DNA of 64,000 nt from Malachius bipustulatus (Eukaryota > Arthropoda > Insecta > Coleoptera > Melyridae). The stretch spans positions 24,771,867 to 24,835,866 of the forward strand of contig OU342630.1 in assembly GCA_910589415.1 (NCBI GenBank). The letters are read 5' to 3'. Below the pieces are notes generated by a model. The model did no database searches and was not told where the DNA came from. It saw nothing but the letters and a program-made list of their open reading frames with translations. A program made the translations under genes and the position numbers. Of this stretch, positions 10,879-21,681 are shown piece after piece; the first letter of the stretch is position 1; each line of letters opens with the position of its first letter.

Positions 10879-11220
10879 GTGAGCTTGGATAGAATCGATT
10901 TAGCTGAACTGAGAGGTTCTATTAAGCAGCGAATTACCGAAGACCAGAAGATGCAAAAGGAGAGGTTCGACAAGGCTCGAGCTGCCGCAAAGATTTATAA
11001 GCAAGGTGAACTAGTCATGGTTTCGAGCGCAGCACCTAGTACTGGCTCTAGTAGAAAGCTTTTGTCAAAATTTAAGGGACCTTTCAGAGTTACAAATGTT
11101 TTACCGAATGATCGCTATGAGGTTGAAGACCTACGAGAAGGACGTTCGAAATCTAAAACCGTGATGGCGGTTGACAAGATTAAGCCATGGGTCGTTTTAA
11201 GAGGTGAGAATAAGTTTTAG
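10879..11220 (+). CDS. Integrase C-terminal (GPY/F) segment, separated by a stop
   Basis: Same frame as the integrase core, directly after its TAA. Residues such as IKQRITEDQ, KQGELVMVSS and LLSKFKGPFRVTNVL, then DRYEVEDL, match the GPY/F module at the end of gypsy integrases. No ATG opens it, so it is a continuation, not a gene. Either the TAA is a private nonsense mutation of this copy, or Pol needs readthrough there; the first is simpler because the copy is already deleted. It ends at TAG 11218-11220, and the tandem repeat starts about 60 bp later. Confidence 0.8.
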   Translation: MSLDRIDLAELRGSIKQRITEDQKMQKERFDKARAAAKIYKQGELVMVSSAAPSTGSSRKLLSKFKGPFRVTNVLPNDRYEVEDLREGRSKSKTVMAVDKIKPWVVLRGENKF

Positions 11221-11282
11221 TTGTGGACAACGGTCTACCTCAGCTTATAAATCTAGTTGACTTGACAAAACGATCATAAATA

Positions 11283-12175
11283 TGAAACGACTAACACCTT
11301 GATCAATCCAAATACGGTTAGTATACGACTAACAGATTGATCGCTTAACTTTACGGTTAGCATACGGCTAACACCTTGATCAATCCAAATACGGTTAGTA
11401 TACGACTAACAGTTTGATCGCTTAACTTTACGGTTAGCATACGGCTAACACCTTGATCAATCCAAATACGGTTAGTATACGACTAACAGATTGATCGCTT
11501 AACTTACGGTTAGCATACGGCTAACACCTTGAGCAATTCGAATACGGTTAGTATACGACTAACAGATTGATTGCTTAACTTACGGTTAGCATACGGCTAA
11601 CACCTTGATCAATTCAGATACGGTTAGTATACGACTAACAGATTGATCGATTAACTTACGGTTAGTATACGACTAACACCTTTATTGATGGATGAACGGT
11701 TAGTATACGACTAACAATTTGGCGAATTATTGGTTAGTATACGACTAACAATTTGACGAGCTTATTGGTTAGTATACGACTAACAATTTGACGAGCTTAT
11801 TGGTTAGTATACGACTAACAATTTGACGAATTATTGGTTAGTATACGACTAACAATTTGACGAGCTTATTGGTTAGTATACGACTAACAATTTGACGAGC
11901 TTATTGGTTAGTATACGACTGACAGTTTGACGAGCTTATTGGTTAGTATACGACAAACAATTTGACGAGCTTATTGGTTAGTTAGTATACGACTAACAAT
12001 TTGACGAGCTTATTGGTTAGTATACGACTAACAATTTGACGAGCTTATTGGTTAGTATACGACTAACAATTTGACGAGCTTATGGTTAGTACACGACTAA
12101 CAACTTGACAATTTTATTTGGTTAGTAACGACTAACAACTGGATATGTTTATTGTTTGGTATACGACCAATAATA
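11283..12175 (+). repeat. Tandem array of 17-bp palindromes in the retrotransposon 3' region
   Basis: About 23 recognisable copies of GTTAGTATACGACTAAC or GTTAGCATACGGCTAAC (6-bp inverted arms, 5-nt centre). In the first part (about 11310-11700) the T/A and C/G versions alternate every 38-39 bp with spacers such as CTTGATCAATCCAAATAC and GATTGATCGCTTAACTT. In the second part (about 11700-12120) units are 34-35 bp with the spacer AATTTGACGAGCTTATTG and only the T/A version. The last two or three units decay. It lies between the pol stop and the 3' LTR. Possible roles, all inferred: protein-binding array or insulator, replication/packaging signal, or RNA hairpins in the 3' part of the genomic transcript. 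Confidence 0.95.
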
Positions 12176-12454
12176 AATCAATTATTAGTAGTTGCTGTTG
12201 CATTTTATGTTACTGGAAAAAACTGGAATAATAACAATATGGTGAAAGCGAATAGTAATGAATCTATGAAATGAAGATGAGGTAGACTGGGTTGATTCAC
12301 TTTTACATGGATATTTCAAGCTGAACTTATACAAAAGGAAGTGCCGTAAATCATATTATTACGATTCTTGTCCGTGTTGTTAATTTTGATGAATTATTTC
12401 AGATACAGATTAACGCCAATCCTGGGACAGAATTGGATCTACAGGATGGCCGAA

Positions 12455-12668
12455 TGTTAGAAACAGCTCATAAATTCGACTGGTCTGCAAAAAACTAACT
12501 GACTGGTAGATAAGACCGGGTCGAATCACTCTGCCGCGACACGCTCACCGTGAAGCATTGATATATTTCAATATGAATAATTGTCATTACTTATTATTGC
12601 ATTGTTCATTAAAATTCATTGTTTGATTTAATTTGAGTCTATTTGGCTTTTTCTAAACTCCCCTAACA
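12455..12668 (+). repeat. 3' LTR
   Basis: 214 bp, identical to the 5' LTR at 7406-7619, followed by the ATTG duplication. Confidence 0.95.
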
Positions 12669-12837
12669 ATTGAAATACCGGCGTTTTAAAATAAAATTTA
12701 TTAACGTTTCCCTGCATGAAGTTTTCAGTGACAAAATAACTGTCAATATACCGGTAATTGGATCTCTTAAACTTACCATTTTTTATGCTTTAATTAGATG
12801 TCTTGCAGATATTTACTAAGATTAGGGAATTGGCTTA

Positions 12838-14701
12838 TACAGGGTGATTCATTAAGGATGAATCAAACAAAACAGGGTGATGGAAGACCTCAATAATACT
12901 CGTCGATTTAACCACCATAATTATGTAACATCCAAATATTCATGGTCTGGGAGTTACCATCATTTATATTTCCAGAAGAACCTGATTTTCCCCAGATATT
13001 GTCATGCTGGCTGAACAGTTCGGTCTAGCTTGATGAAATTTTCCAGAGGTATAGCCAAATAATAAGCCTATCACGTCGTGTGTAAACTTCCTTGTTGTAA
13101 TGGACACAATTAATTAAAAAATAAATTTCATAAAAAATGTTATTGAAGCAGAAATTGTCTTTTACGTAACAATGCTCCTGTTGGAAATTCTTAGGGGGGA
13201 TTTATTTGTGGCACATATATTTCAAAAACGTTTTCGTTCAACTGGCAATCTACCCTACAAATTTGATTAAGCTAGTCAAATTGCTTAATCCAATAGCTAT
13301 AATACACACACGACATCTTCTTGGAGAAAAATTCTTTAAGACCTTCTGGACGCCTTTCTGATATTTCGGACTGTTTCTTTGGTTTTCAACAACTTTCTTC
13401 TCAATTCTTGTAAGCAGGAATATTCTATTTAATACACCAACTCCTGGTAATGACCCCAGAGAAAAAAAGTTTTAACAACTGTCAGAAAAATTTACATCCG
13501 CTTTTTTATTTGTAAATTTACGTTTTCCAGAAGAATGGGCAGCTCATTTTGGAGTAGGTTTACACCACGTAAATGCCGAGGTAGTTCAAATGGTCCAATC
13601 AGTTGTCTGCCCAAAATTCCGGAACCCAAAGATTAACAATAAACCTGTGCTGAAAGTTGTGACGGCGAATCAAACGAGGGTGCCATTTATACTAAAGTTG
13701 GGCTCGCCCGTCCAAATAAAGTAACCAAAAAAAGTTAGGATCATCTTTATCACTCCTTAGCATTCCTTTCTCCTCTCCATCGCTTTCTTCAAAATGATGA
13801 AGCTCCAAGCCATTACGCGATAAAATATAAGAAACCATCTAAACCAAAATTTTTCTTCTGACAAGTGGAGTGGTGGCGTAGGACTGATAACGTGGCCTGC
13901 AAGGTCCCGGGACTTGAATCCGCTCGACTTTTTTTCTGTGTGGTCATTACAAGAAGTTGGTGTATTATAAATAATATTTCTTCTTTCAAGAATTGAAAAT
14001 AAAGTTGGCGGAAATCAATGAAACAGTAAGAATTAACATAAAGGCGTTCAGAAGGTTAAAAAGAATTTTTATAAGAAGATACCGTATGTGTATTTTAGCT
14101 AATATGACGAACAGACAAAATATGACGAGTCCATCTTATATTTTTTCTATTGATATTTTACATTAAAAAACTGTTTACAGGAATGCGACGTGTAACTGAA
14201 TCTGAGCAGAAAATATGGTCTTCTTCATTTTGCATAATTTCTTTGATGAGAACCAATGGGACTAGCTCAATAAAATTTGCAAGCTAGATGGCTAGTTTAC
14301 AGAAAAATTTTTGCAACATGTGCCAAAAATAAATTCTGCTAATAATTTTCAAAATAAGCGTTGGTAAGTAAAAGAGAATTTTTCTATTTCAATAATTTTT
14401 TTATGAAATATATATTTTTTTTAATTGTGTCCGTTGCATTGTGGAAGCTTACACACAATGTGTTATACTTATTATTATATACTACATCTCTGTAAAATTT
14501 CATCAAACTAGAACGAGCTGTTCAGCCAGCCCGACAAAATGTCTTTGGGAAAATCAGGTTCTTCTGGAAATATACCTAAATGATGATAGCTACTAAGTCA
14601 TTAAAACTCATATGGGGATTAAAACGATGCGTATTAAGGTGTTCTATCACCTAATTTCGTTCCCATCCATCTCTATCCATCCCTAATGAATCACCCTGTG
14701 T
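12838..14701. mobile_element. CAGGGTG foldback element 1 with mariner-like transposase remains
   Basis: Ends are TACAGGGTGATTCATTA and the inverted TAATGAATCACCCTGTG. The arms stay complementary for several hundred bases: GTTCTTCTGGAAATAT near 14557 faces ATTTCCAGAAGAACCTG near 12970. The middle encodes broken transposase motifs (see 13790-13971). TA at the left end (TG at the right) fits the TA target of Tc1/mariner elements. It begins 170 bp right of the LTR retrotransposon. Confidence 0.8.
13790..13971 (+). pseudogene. Tc1/mariner-like transposase C-terminal remnant
   Basis: Three frames must be joined to read it. The first gives QNDEAPSHYA, matching the QxDGAPPHY catalytic-Asp block of mariner-like transposases. 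The second gives GLITWPARSRDLNPLDFF, matching the family block WPxRSPDLxPLDFFLWG that holds the last catalytic acidic region. The third gives LCGHYKKLVYYK, the usual continuation. Frameshifts separate each block, so it is dead. It sits in the centre of a foldback element with CAGGGTG termini, which ties that terminus type to Tc1/mariner. The N-terminal DNA-binding domain is not recognisable. Confidence 0.8.
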
Positions 14702-14994
14702 CGATTCTTGGTGTAATATGGGAGGATCATGAGTATATAATTATGTTTGACTTGAAGTGAGAGAGTTATTATATTTTACCACGTTTTCATTTACTCCACC
14801 CGACTTTGACTAAAAATTTAGATAGTCTTGAACATCGAAGAAAAGTAAGTAGCTGACCTGAGCCTGTTCTACAGATATTTTCATGGGAAGTGTTCAAAAG
14901 ATGTGACCTGTTTAATCCCACTTAAAACGAGGCTGGGCAGAAATACATATCAGGCCGCAACAGTTCATCTCTATTTCAGGCTCAGCTCGTTACA

Positions 14995-15715
14995 AGGTAG
15001 GCTTACATAAGCCGTTAAGAGCTATCCATCTGACATTTCAAAAATTTTCAAGGCCTACTAGATCCAAGAGTTTTCACAGTCAACTTTCGTTTTTCTTATG
15101 GCCGACATATTATTTTTTTATGTCGTTCGGTATGAAAAAAATAATGGAAACCAAAAATTAATAAACTTAAAAAAAATTTTTTTTTAATTTTAATTTTTCT
15201 TTTTTCAAAGAAAAACCAAAAAAAAATCGTCGAAAAACGTCGACATTTGTAAAATACGCCGAAATAGTGCTTGTCTTATGGTTTTTTAATTTATCTATGA
15301 AATTCGGTCTAAAAATGTGTCTTTTTTGTAAAGAAAAAGAAGAAGAAAAATTTTTTAAATTTATTCTCCGAAGTTCAACAATTTTTAGTTTTTATGATTT
15401 TTTTTATATCGAACAACATAAAAAAACAATATGGTGGCTATAAGAAAACCGAAAGTTGACTATGAAAACTCTGGGATCTAGTCGGCTTTGAAAATTTTTG
15501 AAATGTCAGATGGGTAGCTCTTGCCGACTTATATAAGCCCACAAAAAATTATTCATTAATCTCCAATAATAAAAAAGATATGGCAAAAATAAGAAATCTC
15601 GATTTTTCAGTTTTTTCAGGATATTTCAGGAACGGTCACAGATATCTTGTATGTCTCGACGGAATCAAGATGGCCACAAAATTGCACTTCTTTGGACTTG
15701 TTTAACCAACCCTGT
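14995..15715. repeat. Dispersed repeat family A, copy 4, arranged as a foldback
   Basis: Left half (14995-15130) reads AAGCCGTTAAGAGCTATCC ... CTTATGGCCGACATA in minus orientation; right half (15420-15715) reads CAATATGGTGGCTATAAG ... GATATGGCAAAAATAAG in plus orientation. A 290-bp AT-rich centre separates them. The right end carries AACCAACCCTGTATC. Confidence 0.7.
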
Positions 15716-16675
15716 ATCTGTTAGCGTTAGGAGATAGCAATATAGAAAAAGATACATGGTGCACCCTGTAGAACCGCATCCCTATAGATATTATTCCAAG
15801 GGGAGTATTTCATAATACAATCTGCAAAGATTCAAATTCACCATGAATCGATATCTCCGCTCATGCATCGCTCCCAGAGCGTCATAGGAATTCTCCTGCA
15901 GTAGGTATATGTGCCTTTTTAATACAAAAAAATCTTTCTTAGGACACCCCTGTATATAAATTTTTTTCATTAGATATTTTAGTCTGAAGAATCAGTCTGT
16001 AAAGTTTGGCAAATCTTACAGTATCTAAACGCTCTGTATACGAGATACCTAGATGAAGCTATCTAATTTTTTTCCAGCCATTAAAAATAAAATATCTGTC
16101 GGTCATAGTTTCATACTGGACACAAAAAAGTATATTTCTCGCATTCTTTGTGCTGCATTTCCATGCTTGTCTCCAAACATAATGTCAGGGTAATGTCATG
16201 ACATTTTTATTTGCCTTATAAAATAAATTTAATTATAAAACTGTTGGCCTTCTATAAAGTGCCAGTTTTAAATGGGGATATATTACGGTTTTTTTCTAGG
16301 GCGCGACTGTGGAACAATCTGCTGATTTATGCTATGATCTTTACATTGTTAATGTTGGTTGGAATATCCCACCAATCCCGTTTAATTCCCATGTTTACAA
16401 CTGATGTTGTTTTTTTCTTAACGAACTCGCTATCATATTTGCTTACCAACAATAATATGTCTCATAATAATTCTGTCTCGCAATTATGACACTCGCAATG
16501 GTTATAAATCGTAGCGCAAGATATTTTTATGCAACATGCACTATTGCAGTTCCATCTGTTTTTTTTTTTTTTTTGTTAGAGCTTTTTGCTAAGAGAGTGA
16601 GAGAGAATGAAAGAGAATCGCATGAAAGAATAAACACTTGAGAAACGTGACTACCTAGATTAACCGTAAAATACA
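15716..16675. other. Non-coding, fragments of foldback termini
   Basis: CACCCTGTAG near 15768 and ACACCCCTGTATA near 15943 look like worn foldback ends. The 92-codon frame at 16211-16489 has hydrophobic stretches but no family resemblance. Confidence 0.35.
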
Positions 16676-16709
16676 GTTAGTGTATTTTTTTATTAAAAAA
16701 TACACTAAC
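16676..16709. repeat. Perfect short hairpin
   Basis: 15-bp perfect stem, GTTAGTGTATTTTTT facing AAAAAATACACTAAC, with a 4-nt loop TATT. Confidence 0.75.
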
Positions 16710-17024
16710 ACCAGACTGAGATGGGGATACTGCAGTGCGTCCTTTCCAGCGAAAATAGGGGAGTCGCTAGGCGCTTGTAGATTTGCAAAGCAACGTCAAA
16801 ATACATTTTAATTCGGATTTCGTCGAGATTTATAAAATCTATGTTTCCAACCCTTACTCCGTAGAATCGCACTGATGGATGATAAATAATATACTACTGT
16901 TTTAAAAAAATATCGATATTCATTATGTCGGTGTTCATTAATTAGCACGTCCTGAATTCGCCATGGAGATCGTAACGTATATGTCATAGCTTGATTTTCT
17001 ATTCATATGAAATAGTAGACTTAT

Positions 17025-17154
17025 GCCCTTATTCACAAACGATAATTTCCTAAATAATTACGTAATCAATTATCTCCATCTCATTCTATTGCAAAAAAAC
17101 TGCATATCTCCATCTCACTTATTTAATTAATTACGTAATTATTTGAATACGGGC
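17025..17154. mobile_element. Palindromic MITE family B, copy 2 (right arm shortened)
   Basis: Left arm GCCCTTATTCACAAACGATAA; right side lacks most of the inner arm and ends TTTGAATACGGGC. Confidence 0.7.
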
Positions 17155-17586
17155 ATTTCCAAGTAGACTATAGTCTATTCGCCTTTAAATGATTGTGATC
17201 CGCTGTCACGGTTACTAACTTTAATTGTTATTTGTTTTGCGTTGTTTCAAAAAAACTGTAATTTACTACCAGTTCTTAGTCGTAAACAGGGTTTTTTCCA
17301 TGTGTATCTCAAAGCAATAGGTTATTTTAGATCGGTCGCTACTTACTAATTCAGTTCTCCCATCTCTAGTCCAAGCTCAATAAAATGGATGTGATATAAC
17401 GTTTCCTATATTTTAGCATTATTGATTTAATGAAGGCTGTTCTTTTTCGAAGGAAGGGCGAATAAAATAAATAATCAAGAAGATTAATTTTCATTAGACG
17501 AATAAAATAATTACAAATGTTTGGTTATCTATTTATATTGTTCAAATTAAATAAAAGCGCTCACATCATAACGAAAAACTGCTATA

Positions 17587-18100
17587 TACAGGGTGTCCCG
17601 TAAGTAATGGTCCGTGGTGAAATGGGAGATTCTTGGTTTAAAAATATTACGATCTGACACTACTTGCTCTAACAAAATCTTGATAATAAAAAAGATACAG
17701 GGTGGCAAAGTTGAGGTTTAAAAATTTTCTTTTCAAAATATCTCGAAAAATTGTAAAGGTACGAACGTGAAAACTTGGAGATAGATGTTTTACGGCATGA
17801 GAAATCAAAATTTGATATTCGTGTCAATGTATTTTATAGAGGGCGCCACTTATTAGGTCATGTTGACGACGTATAATGCCGTATCAAACACGGCATTATC
17901 CATTTATTTTTGTTCATTCTTTCACAAAAAATAAGAAATTTAGGTATATTGACCTTAAAATCAGATGCAGTGTAGCATTATCTTTCATTAGAAACTATGC
18001 TCGATTTGAAATAGGCAATAACAAGAATGTAGCAGTTTTTTGCGCATTAAAAAAAAATTGAAAACGGTGGAGATTGCCGCCTTTGATACTAGGGCTCTCA
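17587..18100. mobile_element. CAGGGTG foldback element 2, one end only
   Basis: Starts TACAGGGTGTCCCGTAAG. An internal GATACAGGGTGGC lies near 17694. No matching right terminus was found, so the element is truncated. The short frame at 17876-18061 is not supported as a gene. Confidence 0.5.
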
Positions 18101-19094
18101 ATTATTCATATTGATTATTAGGTAATACTTTTAAATAGTTAGAGGTACTTATAATAATTTCCATTTTTCAATAGTCAAACGTCTCTATTGATCCGTCCAT
18201 CTAATTATTTAACTCTAATAAAATCTATAATAATTATATCTCTAAATATTACATTTGATACTTTTTATTGAACCTTCCTTTATGTTGAATTTTTGTCTTT
18301 TTTTGGAGTTTAGGTTCTTGGTTAAAAATATTATTTTTTCAAAAATTCTAAATATTACGACGTTATTTTTTTAATTCCTAAAATATCCTCAATTTAGAAG
18401 CAGTTAAAACGAAACTCATGCCAAAGTTTTCAAATATTATCGATAATTTATCTTTTATTTCAGATAATAATATGGATAAAATGCTGTCTGATTGGCGACA
18501 GTTTCAACTGAACCGTCGCGCTGACAATTTAAAAAAGATGTTTCTCTTCAAAAATATTTATTTTAATAAGATGCTAGTTGAAATAAAATTCGACTAGAAG
18601 CCGTGAAAACATGATTGGTTTCCACGAAGTGGATAATGATAAAGTTAAAGTCAATTTTCCAATCTTCTCGGAAGAGAGGTCAACAGTCCGGACCTGCCCC
18701 AGCCAGGACGTCCGAAGTCAAACAATCAACCTCATGAGGCATCTCACTGAGTAAGGACATTATAGACCTATTATTATTACCTTTTTTATAATGTAATAAT
18801 CAGATCAGTCATGCAGATACCTACTAAACACGAAAGTTGGAACTAATATTTATCTTAACTGGTGTGCCGAGGTTGTAATGACTTGTAATTTCAATGATTA
18901 GCAGGCAACCAGAGAAACAAATATGAGTCTCTCTAGATAATACAAGGAAAATTTTGAATGCGTATTTGTTAATTATTAAAAAACACATTGAAGTTCCACT
19001 ATTTTTTTTTCTCTTCACGACTTTACAACAAAAAATAATTAAAATAATAATAATTATTAGACTGCATCAAAATGAACTTAACCTATTGTAATAG
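18101..19094. other. AT-rich non-coding, with one possible exon-like patch
   Basis: The plus strand at 18603-18751 is open and less AT-rich, and ends CACTGA|GTAAGG, a good donor. The upstream acceptor is weak and the peptide resembles nothing I know. Too thin for an exon call. Confidence 0.25.
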
Positions 19095-19727
19095 GCTGTT
19101 GATTATGTCCTAATAAACAGAGCAATGAGGAACTATCAAAAGAGTGGTTTTTTATTGCATGATTCCATCACATAAATCTCGGAGTGCTATTAAATTAGAG
19201 GGTGGAAATTTAAGATAATGGCGAAAATTCACCCCTTCCTGTTTTTAATTATATCTCGAAAACGAAGCAAAATTAATGTATAGTTAATGGGAATTTTTTG
19301 TAGATAATGCAATTTTAGAACCAATAAGTTTATTTAAAAAATTAAAAAAAAATTCTTATGGCAAAAATATTTAAAAATTAATATGAAAAAAGGCAAAAAC
19401 CATTTTTGTTTTTTTTTTCATTTTATTGATTACCTTTACCTATATAAGGTGTTTATACATTGTTTCACAGAGAAATAAGTATGTTAAGTTTCCATCAAAA
19501 CGGTGAGTTAAACGATTTATGGATAAAAGCTGATCGAGATGAAGTCGCTCAAACTACTAAACTTGGATTCATTTCGATTTTTCTCGCGTTTATCTTGAGA
19601 TTTTTTAGATCTTATTTAACAACAAAATTGATTTTTATTCAATAAAAAAAATATTCCCAGTTTGTTAATAAACAATCAATACCAGTATTATGAATGTATT
19701 AATTTCTTTAATGTGTTAATATACCTA

Positions 19728-20753
19728 TACAGAGTGTTTCATTAATCAGTGCAGAAAATTCAACTGCAGATTCCTTGCTGAATTTTAAGGGGGGTTTGTG
19801 ATCAAAAAATTTTTCTTAAAGCCTCCCCTAAGAAGTTACAGCCCCTTAAAGTAGGGTAAAAAATTCACATTTTTATCGATTTTTTCCTGAAATCAGTTGA
19901 AATAAAAAAAAAGACAGCTAGGTATTCGAATACTACTACCATGAAGCCTCCATAATAACATCATTTTACGCACCCTTGTTCTCTGCAAGGGTGTGAATCA
20001 TACTACCCCTAAAAGTTTTTTTTTCCAGAACTTTTTTCCTAATAATTTTTTTTATCTATAAATTCACACTTAAGAGGGCCAGTTCAATTGACAAGAAATT
20101 TGTATCTTAAAAATTTCACGAAAACTCAATATTTCCCACTAAATAAATAAAATAAGGGCATGTATTCAAGAAAATGGTGCCCATTTTGAGCACTGTCTTA
20201 ACAAAATATTGTTAGTTAAAATTAAATTGATTGTGTTTATTGTTAATTATGTTTTTTGTGTTATATAATGTTTATTTATTTTTATAAATATTTTAATATT
20301 TTACATATTCACATATTTTTATAAATTGTATGTAAAATCACACTGTTACAATTTATGTAAGTCCGCTTATTTTATTTCTTTAGTGAAAAAGTAATGAGTT
20401 TCCGTGAAATTCTTAAGAGACATTTTTTTTCTAATTAAACTGGCCCTCCAAAGTGTGAATTTAAAAATAAATAAAAAATATTAGGAAAAAAGTTCTGGAA
20501 AAAAAAACTCGTAGTGGTAGTGTGATGTAATTATGGAGGCTTCCTGGTTGTAATATTCGAATACCTAGCCATCTTTTTTTTTTTTTATTTCAAGTAATTT
20601 CAGAAAGAAATCGATAAATGTGAACTATTTACCTTACTTTAAGGGGATGTAACTTCTTAGGGGAGGCTTTAAGAAAATTTTCTTATGACAAACCCCCCTT
20701 AAAATAAGGAATCTCCAGTTGAATTTTCTGCACTGATTAATGAAACACCTGTA
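19728..20753. mobile_element. CAGGGTG-type foldback element 3
   Basis: Ends TACAGAGTGTTTCATTAATCAG and the inverted CTGATTAATGAAACACCTGTA. Arms of about 480 bp are complementary almost throughout, for example AAGCCTCCCCTAAGAAG against CTTCTTAGGGGAGGCTT. No ORF of substance. Confidence 0.85.
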
Positions 20754-20834
20754 TATCCTTACAAATTGTTTCTTATGTATTTTATATTGGAAATGTATTT
20801 GATAAATTTGAAATGATAAAGAATTAACTAGTTG

Positions 20835-21040
20835 ATGTGTGTAGGCTTTCACGGCCGGCTTCTATTGAAATCGTAATTGATTCCGAGCAGTTGTGCGGTG
20901 ATCTATGGAGATTTGCTCCGAACGTTTCGTCTACAGCTGCGGTAGACATCATCAACGGTTACGTATGCGCGCAAGCGATGCTTCCACTTCTCGTTCTCGC
21001 AGTCCTGCTACAAGAAACCGACGACTCATCCTGTATTCAT
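20835..21040. repeat. GC-rich repeat fragment of unknown type
   Basis: Contains GGCTTTCACGGCCGGC and ACGTTTCGTCTACAGC, then GGTAGACATCATCA. From memory, blocks like these recur in arthropod repeats, but I cannot assign a class. Two overlapping frames (20837-21097 and 20905-21177) across it look like by-products. Confidence 0.4.
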
Positions 21041-21540
21041 ACAAATATTTATATTTTAGATCTCCTGTTACACATCTACATAAAAAACAATTTCTAAGAA
21101 TTATTATTATCCTTTTGCCTTTGAAAATCGATGGCAGTGATTTTCATATCTTTGTACCAATATTTATTGTTAATTAACAAATTGGAAATACTTGTTAGTT
21201 AAATAAGATTCAATTTTCTTGTAAAATAAGACCTAAAAAAATCCAAGCAAAACGCGAGAAAAATAAAAAAATTATTTAAGTTTGAGCAGCTACGTCCCAG
21301 TCAACAAAAATCGTTTTAACCCACCATTTTGAAGGAAATTCTACTTGTTTTTCTATGAAGCAATGCCTTAAAACTTATCTCGACTCAGTAAAAGTTATAC
21401 GCCAATCAAATGAAAAAGAGAAAGCCTTTCTTAAAATTACGACTGTTGAATTTTTTTTCTTAAATAAACAATTTCGTTGTAAAAAAACTGTAAGGGATGC
21501 AGTTCCACCCCTAATCCAATTTTCACCCTCTGAGTTTAAT

Positions 21541-21563
21541 AATAATAATAATAATAATAATAA
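21541..21563. repeat. (AAT)n microsatellite, LINE 3' tail
   Basis: Seven AAT units on the plus strand, immediately inside the target duplication; it is the (TTA)n tail of the LINE. Confidence 0.85.
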
Positions 21564-21681
21564 CAATCTTTATTTCTGCTGCATGCCCACAAAACAATGT
21601 GCTACTCGCACAACATTGCCTCACATAATACATACAAAAGAAATTGCGTTATGAGTCTACATACAGATATACACAACATTG

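Larger units (their letters stand above)
7406..12668 (+). mobile_element. Ty3/gypsy LTR retrotransposon, recent but internally deleted
   Basis: Complete insertion of 5263 bp. Both LTRs are 214 bp, start TGTTAG, end CTAACA and read as identical. ATTG flanks both sides (7402-7405 and 12669-12672), a 4-bp target duplication as expected for this group. Order: gag, protease, RT, integrase (Ty3/gypsy order), then a long untranslated tandem repeat and the 3' LTR. No envelope ORF is present. Identical LTRs point to a young insertion, but the body lacks the end of RT and most of RNase H and has a stop in integrase, so this copy cannot be autonomous. No canonical TGG primer site directly abuts the 5' LTR, and the tract before the 3' LTR is only weakly purine-rich. 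Confidence 0.95.

Noticed and set aside
11283..12175. CRISPR array
   Set aside because: Regular spacing, but spacers are themselves repeated, the context is a eukaryotic LTR retrotransposon, and no cas genes exist.
16211..16489. Possible small membrane protein
   Set aside because: Hydrophobic because of AT-rich codons; no start context or family resemblance.
18603..18751. Candidate plus-strand exon ending CACTGA|GTAAGG
   Set aside because: Acceptor weak and peptide unrecognised; kept only as a note.
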